From NCBI RefSeq assembly GCF_002078875.1, contig NC_034415.1, forward strand, positions 25,693,413 to 25,757,412: 64,000 nt of DNA. Reading direction: 5' to 3'. How positions within the stretch are numbered: the stretch's first letter is position 1; each line of letters starts with the position of its first letter. The notes beneath the pieces are model-generated. The model saw only the letters and a program-made list of their open reading frames with translations, searched no databases and had not been told where the DNA came from. The stretch is from Numida meleagris (Eukaryota; Chordata; Aves; Galliformes; Numididae). Position numbers and translations under genes: made by a program. Shown piece by piece: positions 37,255 through 48,475 of the stretch.

Positions 37255-37313
37255 GGGGGTTGGAAGTGGATGATCTTTAAGGTTCCTTCCAACCTAAGCC
37301 GTTTTATGATTTA
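37255..37313 (+). mobile_element. CR1 LINE 3' end, degraded
   Basis: GGGGTTGGAAGTGGATGATC, TTTAAGGTTCCTTCCAACCT and AAGCCGTTTTATGATTTAT are a short, diverged plus-strand CR1 tail. Fewer than 60 bases are recognisable and the terminal repeats are poorly kept. Confidence 0.8.
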
Positions 37314-40220
37314 TATCGCTTCTATCAATTTATCTGTAGAAATAGTCAGGGGATAAAATGCAGACCCTTCTGTCATCGTAAAGAATCTAGGCTGTCCAAA
37401 CTCTTACATTTCAAGGGCTGACCATCTTGTTAGGGCAGTGCAGTCCCAGTTTTCTATACTTAATGTGCCGTCTTAAGGGCTGTCCCTGTTCCTCCCTTTC
37501 CTGTCTGTGAATGTGAATTGATGTTCTGCATAACGACTATCACAGCAGACCTGCTATGGATAATATTAAATCCCATCCCAAGGGGTGTAATGGTCTCCTC
37601 ATGTGTCTTTGTACCCCATGTTGCAGCCTGCAGCCTCAGCCTTGCTAGCGTGATAATGCAGGATAACCTCACGCCAATGATGGTGATGAAAACTGTTGTC
37701 AGGCTGTTGGTTGCCTTTGTAGCAGCAGCTGCCACGGCCTCGTATCTCCGTTTCTTCATCTGCATATGGGATGTGCTGCTCTCCAGCAACCTTACATGGT
37801 TGTGGGTGGGCCACAGCACTACAAGTCAACGTTTGTAGACGCAACACAAATGCCAGAGAGTGCAGAAATAACATGTGCAAAAAGTGCTTGTGAATTCCCA
37901 AACAGGCCGTTTCTCAGTGGGAAGTGGGGCTTATAAGTTAAATCACCTCTTCTTACAAAAAGGATCACCTTTCCATGGGGGGGGAAATATTGACATTTTT
38001 TGGAATCACTCAAAGTTGTCGTCTGACAAGGAAATATTTACTAGCCTCAGTTGAAACCTTCATCTCTCTCTATATATGTGTGAAAATGTAGCAGTCCTAG
38101 AAAAGAAAGCTCTTCTTGGCTGGTCCTGGCTGATTGCTGTTTTGCTCTGTGTCACTGCTCCAGTGTCTTTTTCTCGGCATAGAAAAATTGGTTTGATTAA
38201 TATCATAGTGAAGGGCTGCTCAATCATGGTGAATATTTTGGAGTTATAGTACCTGCTTAGTCAAACAGAACATGCTTCCAATTAGTGTTGGTCTGCTCTG
38301 TTTCAGAATAAATGTGCAACTCATTATCAGCTGGTATCACAGGTTTTGAACTGAAATACATCCCAAAGGAAATGTATAACAAATATTTCATATCAGTTGC
38401 ATAAATCATGGTAAAACAAGCATTGCTTTTCTCTCCCCTTCTTGGGATGCTGTATCCCTTAAAGCACTACCAGCCTGTGTGCCTGTTGCTGTCTGGGTGC
38501 TGGGTTACCTCGCCATCAACCTGAGCTCTGCCTGATGGTAGGTGTCACTTGGAGCCCGACCCATCACCCTGTTATCTGAGCAGCCAAGACATTCAGAAAG
38601 AAGGAGCAATGTATTCCTTTCTGTTTTGGCTGTGGTCACTCAGTCCTAAGGTTCTTTTTCTGATCACCTCCAGATTTTTCTGTTTTACTTAGGAATCTGA
38701 AGCAAGTCAGATTTTCCTTCTTCCTCTCTCCTTGGAGAAGAAAACTTCTGCGCTGTTATTTTTAAATGCAGGAAATGCATAGATACTCAGCGCCAGCAAA
38801 ATACGTGTGAGTAATATGTGACCGAGTGCAAGCGAGGCGGTCAGCATGGACATCTTTTGAGCTGCTGCAAAAATAGGAAATGCGGACTCCAAAGGGACAG
38901 TTCTCTGATGGCATAACCTGACATCGGGCTGTGACACATCCACACTGGGACCACTGGGACATGCAGAAGGTGCCGCTTCCAACTGTGATGGGCACTCAGA
39001 GGCTGCAGGGCTGGGAAGCACTGGGTTCTTCTTGGGAGGACTGTGTTGGAGGATGCCTAGGATATAGAAACTGGATAGGAAAGGGAAGAAAGGCTTTTAA
39101 AAACAGAGTGCTGTTCCTATGCATTTTGTGAGAGCGCAGGGGAGCTGATTGAAAGGATGCTAAACAGACACTTTGTCCAAACCAAAGGGTGTTAAATGCT
39201 TGGATGACATTCAAGTGTGCGTATTCATCGTGTCTCTTGTTGGCTTCCAGCAGCAGAGCAAATCCCCAAGAGTCCCTATTATTAATTTATCCTTGATTCT
39301 TAGATAGACGTGGGCTATTTTGATAAAGGGAGGAGGGCTATTGTGACTTTCCTTCCTTTATTGCTCCACCCAAGATAAAGCAGGCAGGATATTTCACAGC
39401 ACCGTGCCTACAGTCCGTACATCGTCTAGCAAAAGGTGCTGGACCTCAGGGAGCAGGCTCCTTGCACTTTTTTTGTATCAAAACCTGGGAAAGTTTGGTG
39501 TTTCATGGTTCCCTCCTTCTCCCTACATTGCTCAGTCCAACGTTCCATTTCAGATCTTGTTATAGAACTTTGTGATGAAGGCACACACTTGGTCTATACC
39601 TATCCTCAAGCACCATGCAAAGGAATACATCCCTATTCAGTTGAATATTGTGCCAGATTTTTTTTTGTTACTTTCTATTGATTAGATGCCAGTACAAAGT
39701 ATTTGTATACATTCTCTATTCCGAGTATAGATGTTTGTCTTCCAAATAGTTTCTACCTTTCCTTAATTTTCTCTTTCTTTCTGTCCCTTCTGCAGTGTAG
39801 CCAGCAGCAGCCAGCACTGCCTTGGCTCTTGTTTTGCAGCCAAACAATTGATTCTCGGTCCGTTGCAAAGACAGCCTCACAGCAGCCTTCAAACCCCATT
39901 CAGTCAAAATACAGCCTTATCCCCTCCAAGATTCTACTCCTGAAAACCAGTGTTAGTGCTGTTGTGGGATCACTGTGATCCATGCCTTTTGAAATGCAGG
40001 CTTTCGGTTGCTCTCACTCCTGGCTTATCTCTGTTGTGTCTGCACAGACCTTTGAGCTGGGTTTGCAAAACAGCCCGAGAGCTGTGCTGTGTGAGCTTGC
40101 TGCCCATTGCATCCCAGCACAATGCCTGGCAGAGGCTGTGGGCAGGTAGGGAAGAGAGGGGCTTCCACTGAGGGAAGCTGCTGCTGAGAGAAGCCACAAT
40201 GTGCTCAAGGAATCTGCTTT
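37314..40220. other. Low-copy non-coding sequence
   Basis: About 2.9 kb of mixed sequence. Open frames at 37460-37819 (minus) and 37518-37838 (plus) are antisense to each other and neither has a recognisable domain. Nothing else can be supported. Confidence 0.55.
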
Positions 40221-40306
40221 TCATAGAATCATAAAGGTTGGAAAAGATCTCTAAAATCATCAAGTCCAACTATCAACCCACCCCTGCTGTGCCCACTAAC
40301 CATGTC
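40221..40306 (-). mobile_element. CR1 LINE 3' end (truncated)
   Basis: TCATAGAATCATAAAGGTTG, GAAAAGATCTCTAAAATCAT and AAGTCCAACTATCAACCC, then CTGTGCCCACTAACCATG, match the reversed CR1 tail of the 'ggaaaagacc' type. About 85 bases remain. Confidence 0.92.
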
Positions 40307-40484
40307 ACCATTTTTATACATTTTCCTTCTGTGAGAACAGTTCTTGTGTCCTCATGGGCAGAGACTTTACCAACCAACGGAGGAGAAAGATCTGTTTACT
40401 TGACTTGTCCTTATATGGCCCCAGCTGTAAGAAATGCTTTGGATATTTCTGGTGTTGGTCACACAGCATCTCTTCTGCACAGAT

Positions 40485-40505
40485 GGGAAGGGGGCTGGGG
40501 CTGGG
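40485..40505 (+). other. G-quadruplex motif
   Basis: Four guanine runs of 3, 5, 4 and 3 residues are separated by AA, CT and CT, all two-base loops. This satisfies the canonical G3+N1-7 pattern and would be expected to fold into a stable intramolecular quadruplex in single-stranded plus-strand DNA or RNA. It lies in low-copy sequence between two CR1 fragments with no promoter or gene recognised nearby. Confidence 0.8.
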
Positions 40506-41066
40506 CCAGATCCAGCCTGGATCTTGATAGCACAGATCCACCTCTATCCTACTGGTGACTTCTTATTGACAGCCACTCTAAAATGTTGGGCCTCTTCTGA
40601 GAAGGTACCTGTATAGCAAGAGGGCTGCCAGGACAGTCAGCCCAGGCTTGGACAGGGGACACCAGAAAGGTGATGCTTTTCATGTGTTTTCCCAGAAGGG
40701 CTCAGTATCAGAGGGATGCAGGACTGGTACCTTGTTTACCCAGGCAGCTTGAGTAGTCCACTTCCTCCACCACTGCAAACAACTCCGCCAAAATGGATTA
40801 GTGGCTCATAACAGGGGCACCTGCTATGTTATCCTTTGAACAGAAAAACAGCCTTAAACCATATGAATAAGTCATGTTGTTTTAATGAGACATGGAAATT
40901 AGTTATCACTGCCAAAGCACAGCTCCTACTCTCAGCGTCCTGTTCTGATTATAAGAACAGTAATTTGCCAGCTCCCAACTTCCTGTTATTAAGCCAATTG
41001 TTCAATTTTCAGAAGGATTTGGGATCATAGTCTAAAACTTGGGGGTTAATATTTTCCCAGCACAGA
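40506..41066. other. Low-copy spacer
   Basis: About 560 bases between the quadruplex motif and the next CR1 fragment. I see no gene, RNA or repeat in it. Confidence 0.5.
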
Positions 41067-41135
41067 TAGAATCATGGAGTCATAGAATTGTTTGAGTTGG
41101 AAGGGACCTTTAAAGGTCATCTACTGCAATTCCCC
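41067..41135 (-). mobile_element. CR1 LINE 3' end (truncated)
   Basis: ATAGAATCATGGAGTCATAG, AATTGTTTGAGTTGGAAGGG and ACCTTTAAAGGTCATCTAC are a reversed CR1 tail of the 'ttggaagggacctt' type. About 70 bases remain. It passes directly into the CT-rich tract that follows. Confidence 0.9.
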
Positions 41136-41139
41136 TGCA

Positions 41140-41200
41140 ATTACCTCCTCTTCCTCCTTCTCTTTCTTTTTCTTGCTCTCTCCCTCTTCTCTTCTCCTGG
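41140..41200. repeat. CT-rich (polypyrimidine) tract
   Basis: About 60 bases are nearly all C and T on the plus strand, with CTTCCTCC and CTTTTTCTTG units. It explains the Lys/Glu-rich end of the minus-strand open frame at 41121-41372, which is therefore a low-complexity artefact and not a gene. Confidence 0.85.
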
Positions 41201-43489
41201 AGCAGGGTGCAGAGCTGGGAGCCACATGGCCCTGAGCCCTGGATAACGGCATCTGTAAGGGTCTAGGAGGTGTACCCCCCTCCAGGGGAACCATGGAAGA
41301 ATGAAGCCCCTGGCACCAAAGGCAACATGAAGAATGAATCAGCTCCGAATTTCCTAGAATACTTGCCACCACAGCCCAGGCCTTGTTTTTTCCTTAGAGG
41401 GATGAAAGACCTCTGAAAGAAGTAGACTTCTAGAATCAAAAGCCCTGTTTTCTTTGCAAGAATAACCTACCTAGCATAATAAGATTACTGCATGTTACGA
41501 AATCTATTGAAAAAGAGTGTATTTACAGGAAAAAAGGACTTTGCACGCCTGGTTCGTATCAGGGCAGGGAGCAATAACCCCACTGCAAAGAGAAAAGCAG
41601 GTTTTCTTCTTGTGATACCATTTATTCTGTGGCACAAGAGTGATGCTAAGCCCCTGAAGCTCAGAGCTGTGTTGGTTGCTCGGGATGAACAATGTAGCTT
41701 CACATTTCCCTGATGGCAATGTCAATGACTTCTGGAGCATCCTCAAATGCAGAGCATGTTGCATTCCACTCAAGGGCTCACACGATTTTAAAAGATATTT
41801 ACTCCGGTCTGTGTACAACATTCCCTGCAGACATGAGCACTGGTAAGAGTAGTTAACCAAAGCCACATTGTTCCATGGGTGAACACTTAAGAATTTTCTG
41901 CTGTTTGCATGGTGGACTTACCTACTCTTGGATAAAACAGGTTCCACCTTCGCCTGTTTTGGAGTGATTTTTTTACAAACCCTGTCACCATTCTGTCTAA
42001 GCACTGCAAGAGATGTTTTCAAAGACACAAGTAGCTGTTCAGCTTCCAAATCCCATCAGCTCTCAAAGGGAGATAACCATGAAATTGCCCTTTGTACAGC
42101 TAATATTACTCCTGCCTATACTGCGCTATTAGCTTACACTTATGGGCTTCTTCTGCTGACCTCAAGTCCTCATGGAGCTTGAGTTCCCAGCTGCTGGCAG
42201 GCCTGGCACTTGGATAGCAGATAGTGTTACCAGCTCCTCTGCACGCAGCATATTTCACTGCTTCACTTGGGTGACACCAATTTGTCAGTATTAAATGTCT
42301 GTATTCCTGTGGTTATATATTTATATACTTGTGCAACACCCTTATAATAACATTATACTGGAAATTTGTGGCAGGCATGATCTGTATTTTAAAGTTTCTC
42401 TTTGGTGACCGATAGCAAAGTTCAGCTTTTCTAGTGTATTTCACTGTGCTGCTTGCATAAGAAATCTCATTGACTCCTTCTTTGTTTCCTCTTACATTTA
42501 ATTTCCTATCACAGTCTGTACTCTTCATTCTATGGAAATATGGATTAAATGAAAGGTATTGTACAAATGAAAGCTTCTCAGTACTTTCCTCTGAGTGAGA
42601 AAATTCCCAGTTGTTGTCCTGTTTCTGCATGCGGGGCTCAGATACAGGCAGAGAGCTCTCGGTACACACAGTTCCTTTCACAGCTATAAAGCACTGCTGT
42701 TTACAAAGGTATCTTTTCCCAGATCTCTGGTGTATTAATCATTGCTCTGACCCAGAAAGTTTATTCAGAAAGGAAACCATCACTGACTTTTCTTTCTGTG
42801 ATGCGATATTGAAGTATGCGATGGAGAGGGCCAGAGCTGATGGCGTGGTGGCTCACCTCGTGCTCTTATTTGCCTTAAAAGTCAGCTGCTAGACACTGCT
42901 CTGTGCTTTCAAAATGTAATTTAAGCCCATTGATCACCTCCTTCACAGAGACCGTGAGTCAGCTCCAACCAACGTGGCAGAGCTGTTTGTTTGCTGCTCC
43001 GAACAGATGTTGGAACAATCCCTCCAACCTCCAATAAAATACGGCAGACAACTGTGAAGTTTACTAACCCCTTGTTAAAACAATCTCCTTGAAGTCTTTC
43101 GCTTCCCAGAAGATAAACTGCACCAACAGGGCACGCTCTGAAGTACGGGCAGCCACTTCCACCAGCAAACAGGAATTTTGTCCGTAAACTTTTGCACTGG
43201 AAATCGTTGCGTCTCTGGTTTAGATCAATGACATTAAAACAAAGACAGACGGAATATTTCACTCTTATCTAGGGCTGTGGTTAATTGCCTTTCTCGTGGC
43301 ACACAGCCCCTTCTCCTCTCTCTTCTTCCTGCCATTGCCTTCTGTGCTCAATCTGGCCTCCTAAGGACAGTCTTGGTGTGTCCAGCAGAAGAGAGAAGCA
43401 GCATGGCAGGGAGTTTGAGACCACTGAGCACAGAGCTGGGTCAGAGGACAACAAGGAGGGATATGGGGTATCAGCACATGGCACGTTAG
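41201..43489. other. Low-copy sequence with two protein-like short frames
   Basis: No gene is called. Two short frames have less obviously noncoding composition: plus 41492-41713 (73 codons, true ATG, basic N-terminus) and minus 42313-42681 (122 codons, GTG start only). Neither has a recognised domain, a supported promoter or a poly(A) signal, and the first is antisense to two other open frames. They are listed so that a reader with alignments can test them. Confidence 0.5.
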
Positions 43490-43669
43490 AATCATGGAAT
43501 CATAGAATGGTGTGGGTTGGAAGGGACTTCAAAGATCATCTAGTTCCAACCCTTTGCCTCGGGCAGGGTTGCCATCCACTCAGTCAGGCAATAGATCAAG
43601 CAGCTCAGGGCTCCATCCAGCCTGGCCTTGAAGACCTCCAGGGCTGAGGCATCCATTGCTTCTCTGGGA
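43490..43669 (-). mobile_element. CR1 LINE 3' fragment
   Basis: GAATCATGGAATCATAGAAT, GGGTTGGAAGGGACTTCAAA, CATCTAGTTCCAACCC, GGGCAGGGTTGCCATCCACT, CATCCAGCCTGGCCTTGAAG and ACCTCCAGGGCTGAGGCATC follow the reversed order of the CR1 3' region of the 'ttggaagggac' type. About 180 bases are present, ending near 43669. Confidence 0.95.
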
Positions 43670-43854
43670 TGTTAGCTGAGGTTGGGATGGTTGAGTGAAG
43701 AGTGGCAGACCAGTGCCTGTCCACTGAGACATGCTGCTTCTCTAAAGCTAAAGATGCAATACACAGCTTACTTTTTATTTTTGATGTGCTTCTCTAGGTT
43801 TTCATCTCTCAGTCCCTGCTCTTCCAGGAATTCACACTGCAAAGGGAATTAATG

Positions 43855-43868
43855 TTTTTTTTTTTTTT
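43855..43868. repeat. Poly(T) run, T14
   Basis: Fourteen consecutive T residues in AT-rich sequence. It is a simple homopolymer with no attached element. Confidence 0.9.
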
Positions 43869-46119
43869 CTTTAAAGTTATGAGAGAGGAATGATCCTTCC
43901 ATTAGTGCTTATCAATGTGTACTGCTTCTATAAAGATTCCTTATAAGCTGAAAAGAATGTCCTGAGCAGCACTGGGAGACTGAATTGCCCAAGATGTTCA
44001 GTGTCAAGGGCCAGTCTCCTGAACATAAATTCTAAATGCAGACTCACTATCTGCTTAAGTATTTGGTTGAATCAGGGCAGTGTCTTTTCTTGCTAGGTTT
44101 GTGATTTCTCTTGCTTTTCTTGGTAAATAAAACCTAACAGCAACTCTCACTTGCCTCACCCAACACAATGGGTGAAGCTTATACAGTAGTGATGCTTCAG
44201 CATGATGAGGCTCCTAGTCTATAACTGCAGCTCATCTAGACAAGGAATCTCATTGCATGTCCATGTGCCAAGGAAATGGCTAACACTGCAGTCAGACCAC
44301 ATTCAGATCGGTTCCTAACAATGAGACAGGACACGAGTGGTGCACCTACAGACCTTGCATGTGGACAGCACCCTTCTCCCCCACTGTGGTGGCAGAAAGA
44401 CATCACTTTTCCAAATATGCCACCAGGTCTGCAGGCAGCATCAGAACAGCATATGGCATCAACTGCACTGAGAACAGGCTGTGTCCTCACTGAGAAACAG
44501 GCGTGGGATATGGGTGACCATAAGGTGCAAGATTTGTCACCCAAGCTGCAACAGCATCTGCTGTTAGTAAGAGCTTTCTATCCTCCATGCGCAAGAGGCA
44601 CTTAAAAGAGATACAAAGCAAATTATTAGCGTGGTCCATGCACATAATAGTGTCCAGGTTGACTGGTGAAGGTTTTTCTCATTTGCAAAGTCACTCTTTC
44701 ATGCCTTGGATCCTGTGAATTATATTTGATAATAAATAGCCTAGAAAAGATGGAGCTTCTTTATTCCAGACAACAGACTCCATAAATGCATTTCTAAAAT
44801 AATTCAGTGAGAGATCATCTGTTACACTTGTGCACGATGAGAAGAAAATTGTCCAAAACTTGTATTCCAATGGGGAAAAAATAATCCTTGGAAGCAGAGA
44901 GGGAGGATCTGCTGGCTAAGAGACCCCAGAAAGCTTTGAGTGTTTCAAAGGCTGTAACTAATACTGAGACTTTTGGGCAAGTGGACAAAGAAATTCCTTA
45001 AGACAAACCGCTCTCAAGCCCTAAAATGCACTATTTTCTTTTTTTCAGAATTTTGTGAAGAGACATTTTTAATGTTTTGGTGGAGGAGGTTGTTGGCCTG
45101 CCAGGGCTTCAGGAGGTTATTTAACTTCTTCCATTCACAGTTCTGGACTTCATGGTCTTCTATCTTTATTTCGAATGATTTTCTGTCTCAGCTCTGAAAT
45201 GTCTGGTTCCCATTCCAAAGATGTAATTTGACTTCTCCTGTAAGCAGTTTAACTATATCCATGTTTTTTCTGCAGCCAGAATTTAGAGGCACTCCAGCTC
45301 CTATTCAAAGTAAATCTGATGCTCAGTGTAGCTGTTGAGGCTGAACTCCATTGAATCAAAGTGCACTCTAGCCCTCAGAAGACGAAATGCCTTGTAACTT
45401 TTCTCCTCTTAAAACATAGAAAATAAAATATTTTGCCACTTATAAAATATGAGTAAAATCAGAGAAGGCTGTAACCACTTCAGAGGATCCTAAAACCATG
45501 CACCTGAGCTGAAGGTGGAAATAAAACCTGTATCTTGTGTTGACATGCCAGGGTTGAGGGCTGGTTTGCAACATGCCTTTTTAGCTTTGTTAGCTGTGTG
45601 GCGAGCCTGAGAGCAGTGATATGGATGGATATGGTACCCAAGGGATGCTGAAGGCAGAAGAAATGGAGAAAACTGGTGAGTCACAAAGAAACTCTCGTCA
45701 GACCCTTTCCTTCACTTACATCCCTAACAGGAGTGAAGAGGACAGTTTTCATGATTCTTTGCATCCCACTGGATGAAGCTCTGAATACGGATGATCTCAG
45801 CAGGAGCAATTACTTCCATACAGCTCCCATGCTCCTGGGCAGCCAGAGTTCATCCATGTCCGTGGATCTTATTTGATGAACAAGCCTTATTAGACCAGAA
45901 CTGTGTACTCATTAACAAAAAAGGATCGGAAGATGGGACGTGGCTAGATTCCTGTACTTGCACAGCAGAGCTGGGCTGGGAGATAAACAAACTATTAAAT
46001 CATGGTGCTGCACTGTTGCCAGACTGTTATATCTCTCCTTTGAAAATAGCGTCTGCAAGGAAATGACAAATAATTTTCCATATGCAGACCTTACAGACAC
46101 TCTGAAGTGAGTAACTTGG

Positions 46120-46490
46120 AGGACGTTTGCATTTTCAGTATTCCTATTCTTCCAGAAAGCGATGTCCAAGTCCCCACGGAGCACAATGAGAGCATCTCAC
46201 TCCTGGAAATGGTGCTGAGAACTCAGAGAGCGCCGGTTAGTAAATGATGAGTAAAGACCTCGAAACGATGTGTAGAATTCCAGGAGGACGTGGGCTCGCA
46301 CCTGGACTGCAGCCATGTGGAGGTCGCGGAGGGAAATAAATCAATGACTAGTGAGCTGGGCTGGCGAACTGGCTGTGATTCCTGCTCCCTTCTCGTTGTA
46401 GTGGCTCCAGGCCCTGGGACTCCACTCATCAGTACGACGGCGGAAATGCAAAATCCAGATCGTTACAACGGAGAGCACTGAAAGAAGGCT
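46120..46490. promoter_or_regulatory. Local CpG cluster, possible regulatory element
   Basis: I count about 18 CpG dinucleotides in 370 bases, while most 60-base stretches of the window have none or one. Examples are GCGCCGG-like and CGACGGCGG clusters near 46231 and 46434, and TCGCGG near 46324. The patch has moderate GC content and is not a classical CpG island. Low CpG decay suggests germline hypomethylation or selection. No exon or TATA box is recognised in it. An unmethylated enhancer or a small promoter are both possible readings. Confidence 0.35.
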
Positions 46491-48443
46491 CTTAGGAGGA
46501 AGTCTGCTGAGCAAAGGGAGTCATCTACCTTCACAGCTGCAAATGTGTTGTTTAGGACAAGAAAACGCAGGGAAAAATAAATAAATACCGCCAAATCCTA
46601 CATGAAGGTCTCAGACCATATGAAGTCACTTCCAGGAAAACATTGTCAAGTGCTTTGCTCATGGAGCACACCAGTCTGTGTGCTGTAATTGCAGGCTGCA
46701 GTGGCCTTAACAGCAGTTCTCAGTGCATTTTGACTGTTGTGGGGCTGGTTGGGGTGTAATGGGGTAGTGGAGACCCTACAGGGCAGTTGTTTTGGATGTC
46801 CCAGGCTTGTGGTGCCCACAGAATATGCTGAGGGCAGGATCCAGCATAGCTTCCTCAGAAAAGCCATATGATATAAGCCTGCAAGTCTCCAGCTCTGGAA
46901 GCAGCTTCCATGATGCTCATCAGCTGTTGGACCGACCCGATCATTAGTCATGTTTTTCTCCACCTAAGCTTTCCCTAAGTTCTCCCAGATTTCTTCCACC
47001 TTTCTTTCACACCTTGGCTTTTGAGGCCAAGTCATTGCCACCTTTGCCATCACCCTAGTGGCTGTCCTGTGCAAAAAACTGCATTTGCACATTGATGGAG
47101 CAGTCCTCAGGACAAGGAAAGTTTGTGCAGTCTCTCTATGATGTGCCTGACCTCTCCAAAAACTTCCACAGACGTGGCAGTTTGGGTGGTTTTGGTGCAT
47201 AACTATTGCTGAATCCTGAACACAGCTGTATGATAGGGTTCATCTCAAGCAATAAAGCATGGCTTGGGCTTGTACCTGTAGACCAAGCTGCAAATTCAGA
47301 TTTTACTATAAACCCTGCTTCTTTTGTATTTTTGAATATCCTTCTAAGGCAGGAGGGCTGAGCACTGTCTGGCTTTGCCAGCTGCTTGGTGCCTCAGAGA
47401 AGGGAACTAGCCTGGGAAGGTGTTGTGCTCCTGCTGTGCTTCCTGGGCTGGGAGAAGAACTATTTCACTAGGGTTATTCTACAAAAAAGAGGGATATTGG
47501 CTCAAAAAGCCACGATTTTCATTTATGGGAACAGCTATAAATTTCTGCAGAGAGCATCGACATTTAGGATCTAATTTCACTGAGATAAACCCATCTTGGC
47601 AAGGCTTTTTGCCTCTATTTTTAACTCCAGCGGTCACTATTCGGATCCATGAAGCACTCTCTTAGCGTGTTTATCCTCACTTGAGCCCCAGTCTTGCAGC
47701 TGAATCTGTCCTTCCTCCTCCTGCTCCGTGTGAAGTCCATGGGTGGGCTGAGAAGAGCCACACAGTTGTGCTTTCCTTAAGCCCTCTTTTCTAAAACTTC
47801 AGTGAACCGTGAGCTTACAGCAGGTACCCAGCGCAGAGCTAAGCTCTGTGATTTGTAGAAGGCAAATGAAAGCTAGGGAGTAAAAAATGGGGCTCTCCCA
47901 GTGGGTTCAGTCCTGTCGAAGCCAACTTTGGCTTGGCCAGGAATACATCCTTGTTAACACTGCTTGCAATAACACTCATGCCTGCAGGTGAAGGCTGCTG
48001 GATGAAGGCCTTGGAAGGCTTTCTCCTTGATTCTTCCACTGTGGTTCCCATTTTTGCATGGAATGCAAACCTTGCCCTCCATTGCGTCCTCCCCATCAGT
48101 ATTTCTGCTTCCTTCCCGTATCTTGCCTTGGGCTCCCACTAAACAAGACCCAGATAGCAAGATGTTCGGGATCACCGTCAACAGAAAAACACTGTGCTCA
48201 TTTATTTTATTTACACAGCTGCCATGAATTTTGTTATGCCTAAATCTTCTGTCTCTTCCTCTCTCAGTGGGCTGGGGAGAGAAGAATGGGCTTTTTAGCT
48301 TTTTGTGTTTACTTTTATTGCTCTTTAAAATACTTTATGGCCTTTTAACAGAGTGGCACAATAATATTAAAATAACTTAAAAAAAACAAGTACAAAAAAT
48401 GTATTGAAGCATCATAGATGTGGATTTAACACTTCAAGTGCCC

Positions 48444-48475
48444 CTTCAAAGCGGCACCATGTCCTCGCTTTGAAG
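48444..48475. other. 10-bp inverted repeat (hairpin)
   Basis: CTTCAAAGCG (48444-48453) and CGCTTTGAAG (48466-48475) are perfect reverse complements separated by a 12-base loop. A second arm, CACTTCAA at 48430-48437, can pair with TTGAAGTG at 48470-48477, so two mutually exclusive stems are possible. The stem is too short for a typical microRNA precursor. A perfect stem of this size is expected about once or twice by chance in 64 kb. Confidence 0.6.

Noticed and set aside
41121..41372. Minus frame with a Lys/Glu-rich end
   Set aside because: The charged stretch is the translation of the CT-rich tract at 41140-41200, next to a CR1 fragment.
43277..43647. Plus-strand frames of up to 120 codons
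   Set aside because: The 3' half reads antisense through the CR1 fragment at 43490-43669.
46244..46310. ATGATGA resembling a C-box of a C/D snoRNA
   Set aside because: No CTGA D-box occurs at a fitting distance and there is no terminal stem.
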